Of a stretch of 64,000 nt of DNA, positions 62,789 through 64,000 are shown in pieces (the stretch's first letter is position 1; every line of letters begins with the position of its first letter). Made by a program: the position numbers and the translations under genes. The notes beneath the pieces were generated by a model that did no database searches, was not told the origin of the DNA, and worked only from the letters and a program-made list of their open reading frames with translations. Location of the stretch: NCBI RefSeq assembly GCF_900109035.1, contig NZ_FNYD01000012.1, positions 1-64,000 of the forward strand, written 5' to 3'. The stretch is from Cribrihabitans marinus (GTDB lineage: Bacteria; Pseudomonadota; Alphaproteobacteria; Rhodobacterales; Rhodobacteraceae).

Positions 62789-63373
62789 ATGATTACCCTG
62801 AAAACCCTTGCCCGGCCCATCGTCCGGCTCGGTGCGCCCGCGCTTCTGGCGCTGGCCGCGATGCAGAGCGCGCAGGCCCAGTCGGCCAGCGAAATGACCA
62901 CCGACGAGATCACCGACGCCTTCAACAAGCAGAAGACCCGCGGCCTTGTCATCGTGCCCTCGGGCGACCAGCCGGCGGCCAGCACCGACACCACCTCGGT
63001 GGCACCCGCCGCAACCGACTATCAGGCGGTGGCCCGCGAGGATCAGATCAACCTGCAGATCAGCTTCGACTTCGACAGCGCCGCGCTGCGCGCCGACCAG
63101 AAGCCCAAGCTGGCCGCGCTGTGCGAGGCGATGCAATCGGTTGACGTGCAGGTGTTCCAGATCATCGGCCACACGGACAGTTCCGGCTCGGCCGACTACA
63201 ACGAGAACCTGTCGCTGTTGCGCGCGCAGGAGGTCAAGCGCCACATCGTCAGCGATTGCGGCATTCCTGCCGATCGGCTCGAGGCGATCGGCCTGGGCGA
63301 GACCGCGCCCTATAACGAGACCGATCCGCGCGCCGACGAGAACCGCCGCGTCGAGTTCCAGGCGCTTGGCTGA
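62789..63373 (+). CDS. OmpA-family C-terminal-domain protein
   Basis: 194 residues from ATG at 62789 (GAGG upstream); a GTG at 62762 would add nine polar residues before the signal. The signal peptide ends at AQA-QSA. The OmpA/MotB domain (about 85-194) shows ISFDFDSAALRADQKPKL, IIGHTDSSGSADYNENLSL and DPRADENRRVEF, which bind peptidoglycan. It may tie a surface or secretion complex to the wall. The kinase gene starts 38 bp later. Confidence 0.88.
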   Translation: MITLKTLARPIVRLGAPALLALAAMQSAQAQSASEMTTDEITDAFNKQKTRGLVIVPSGDQPAASTDTTSVAPAATDYQAVAREDQINLQISFDFDSAALRADQKPKLAALCEAMQSVDVQVFQIIGHTDSSGSADYNENLSLLRAQEVKRHIVSDCGIPADRLEAIGLGETAPYNETDPRADENRRVEFQALG

Positions 63374-63411
63374 GTGAGCGCGCCCGAGCCGAGGCCAACC
63401 GAGGGGTCCGC

Positions 63412-64000
63412 ATGACCACATCCCGCGCCGGGGACCTGTTCCAGCCCGGAGACCTGGTGAACAACACCTATCGGATCGAGGCGATCCTGGGGCGCGGGGG
63501 TACGTCGGACGTCTATCGCGCCCGCTCCGAGATCTCGGGGCGGCTGGCCGCGCTCAAGGTGCTCAAGGCCGAATTTTCGTCCAATGACGACTATCTGGTC
63601 CTGCTGACCCGCGAGGAAGAGATCCGCGACATCCGCCATGACGCGGTGGTGCGCTATTCCGAGAACAACCGCACCGGCGACGGCCATGTCTACCTGGTGA
63701 TGGATTACGTCGACGGGCCGGGGCTGGACGCCAAGCTCAAGGCCGGGCCGATGCCCGCCGACGCGCTGATGACCATCTGCCGCCGGGTCTGCGAGGGGCT
63801 GGAGGCCGCACATGCCCGAAACATCGTGCATCGGGACCTCAGCCCCGACAACATCATCCTGCGCGACGGCGACCCCGCCCAGGCCGTGATCATCGATTTC
63901 GGCATCGCCAAGGACACCAATCCCGGCGCCGAGACCATCGTCGGCAACGAGTTTGCCGGCAAATACGCCTATGCCGCGCCGGAACAGATGTCGGGCAAGA
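63412..64000 (+). CDS. Ser/Thr protein kinase (PKN2/Hanks type), cut by window edge
   Basis: At least 196 codons from ATG at 63412 (GAGGGG upstream), open to the end of the window. The glycine loop is ILGRGGTSDVYRA, the ATP lysine is in AALKVLK, the catalytic loop is VHRDLSPDNIIL (Ser instead of the common Lys after HRDL) and the Mg site is IIDFGIAKD. The activation loop ends with YAAPEQ. It is an active-looking Hanks-type kinase. Pairing with an OmpA-domain protein suggests a cell-envelope or secretion-system switch; the rest lies outside. Confidence 0.88.
   Translation, partial: MTTSRAGDLFQPGDLVNNTYRIEAILGRGGTSDVYRARSEISGRLAALKVLKAEFSSNDDYLVLLTREEEIRDIRHDAVVRYSENNRTGDGHVYLVMDYVDGPGLDAKLKAGPMPADALMTICRRVCEGLEAAHARNIVHRDLSPDNIILRDGDPAQAVIIDFGIAKDTNPGAETIVGNEFAGKYAYAAPEQMSGK

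Overview
This 64 kb window is GC-rich, densely coded DNA that looks like a denitrifying alphaproteobacterium of the order Rhodobacterales (Roseobacter/Paracoccus type). The grounds are gene content and order (nirS-ECFDLGHJN with a divergent nirI, norCBQDEF, nosRZDFYLX), 5-aminolevulinate synthase as the haem-entry enzyme, NnrR/DNR-type boxes of the TTGAC-N4-GTTAA kind, and a GGTATTT/CAAGAGGAA intergenic motif typical of this group. Species cannot be named from the window. No rRNA, tRNA, CRISPR array or intact insertion sequence was seen.

Layout. (1) 1-9739: two divergent operons for uptake and catabolism of an unidentified organic compound. A carbohydrate-type ABC transporter (ATPase, binding protein, two permeases) and two SnoaL-like proteins lie on the minus strand. 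A HisD-family dehydrogenase, a bicupin and a double SnoaL protein lie on the plus strand. A 14-bp palindrome and a degenerate copy of it lie in front of the two operons, suggesting one repressor, which is not in the window. (2) 9760-14649: remnant of an EamA transporter, a large protein with a possible Cys/His/Asn hydrolase triad, an ATP-grasp ligase and an arginase-family ureohydrolase, all on the minus strand. This is an unrecognised set that may form a biosynthetic or modification system. (3) 14801-18074: a TetA-like MFS pump, a ccdAB toxin-antitoxin pair and an unknown helical protein. (4) 18247-25741: a two-partner secretion operon (TpsB, TpsA) followed by an orthocaspase/Sel1 protein. 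(5) 25758-28413: a methyltransferase and a class III cyclase with TolB-like and TPR regions.

(6) 28508-40899: the nitrite reductase locus. nirS has its own strong terminator, followed by the haem d1 genes nirE, C, F, DL, G, H, J, N, mostly with overlapping start and stop codons. nirI-nnrS is divergent. (7) 40979-42960: a visibly less GC-biased two-gene module (CcdA-like membrane protein and MFS) behind a MerR-family promoter with a 19-bp spacer. It is inserted between the nir and nor loci. (8) 43080-48580: norCBQDEF (nitric oxide reductase). (9) 48669-52286: an MscS channel, a DUF4202 protein, a DNR/NnrR-type regulator and hemA. (10) 52441-61221: nosRZDFYLX (nitrous oxide reductase) preceded by two FNR/NNR-type boxes and a small translationally coupled ORF. 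(11) 61270-64000: a VOC protein, an M15 peptidase, an OmpA-domain protein and a truncated Ser/Thr kinase.

Together the second half encodes NO2- to NO to N2O to N2. NirS makes NO, NorCB reduces it to N2O and NosZ reduces N2O to N2, with cofactor and electron-supply genes beside each enzyme. The DNR-type regulator probably acts at the boxes before nirS, norC, hemA and nos. Supplying extra 5-aminolevulinate through hemA fits the heavy demand for haem c, b and d1.
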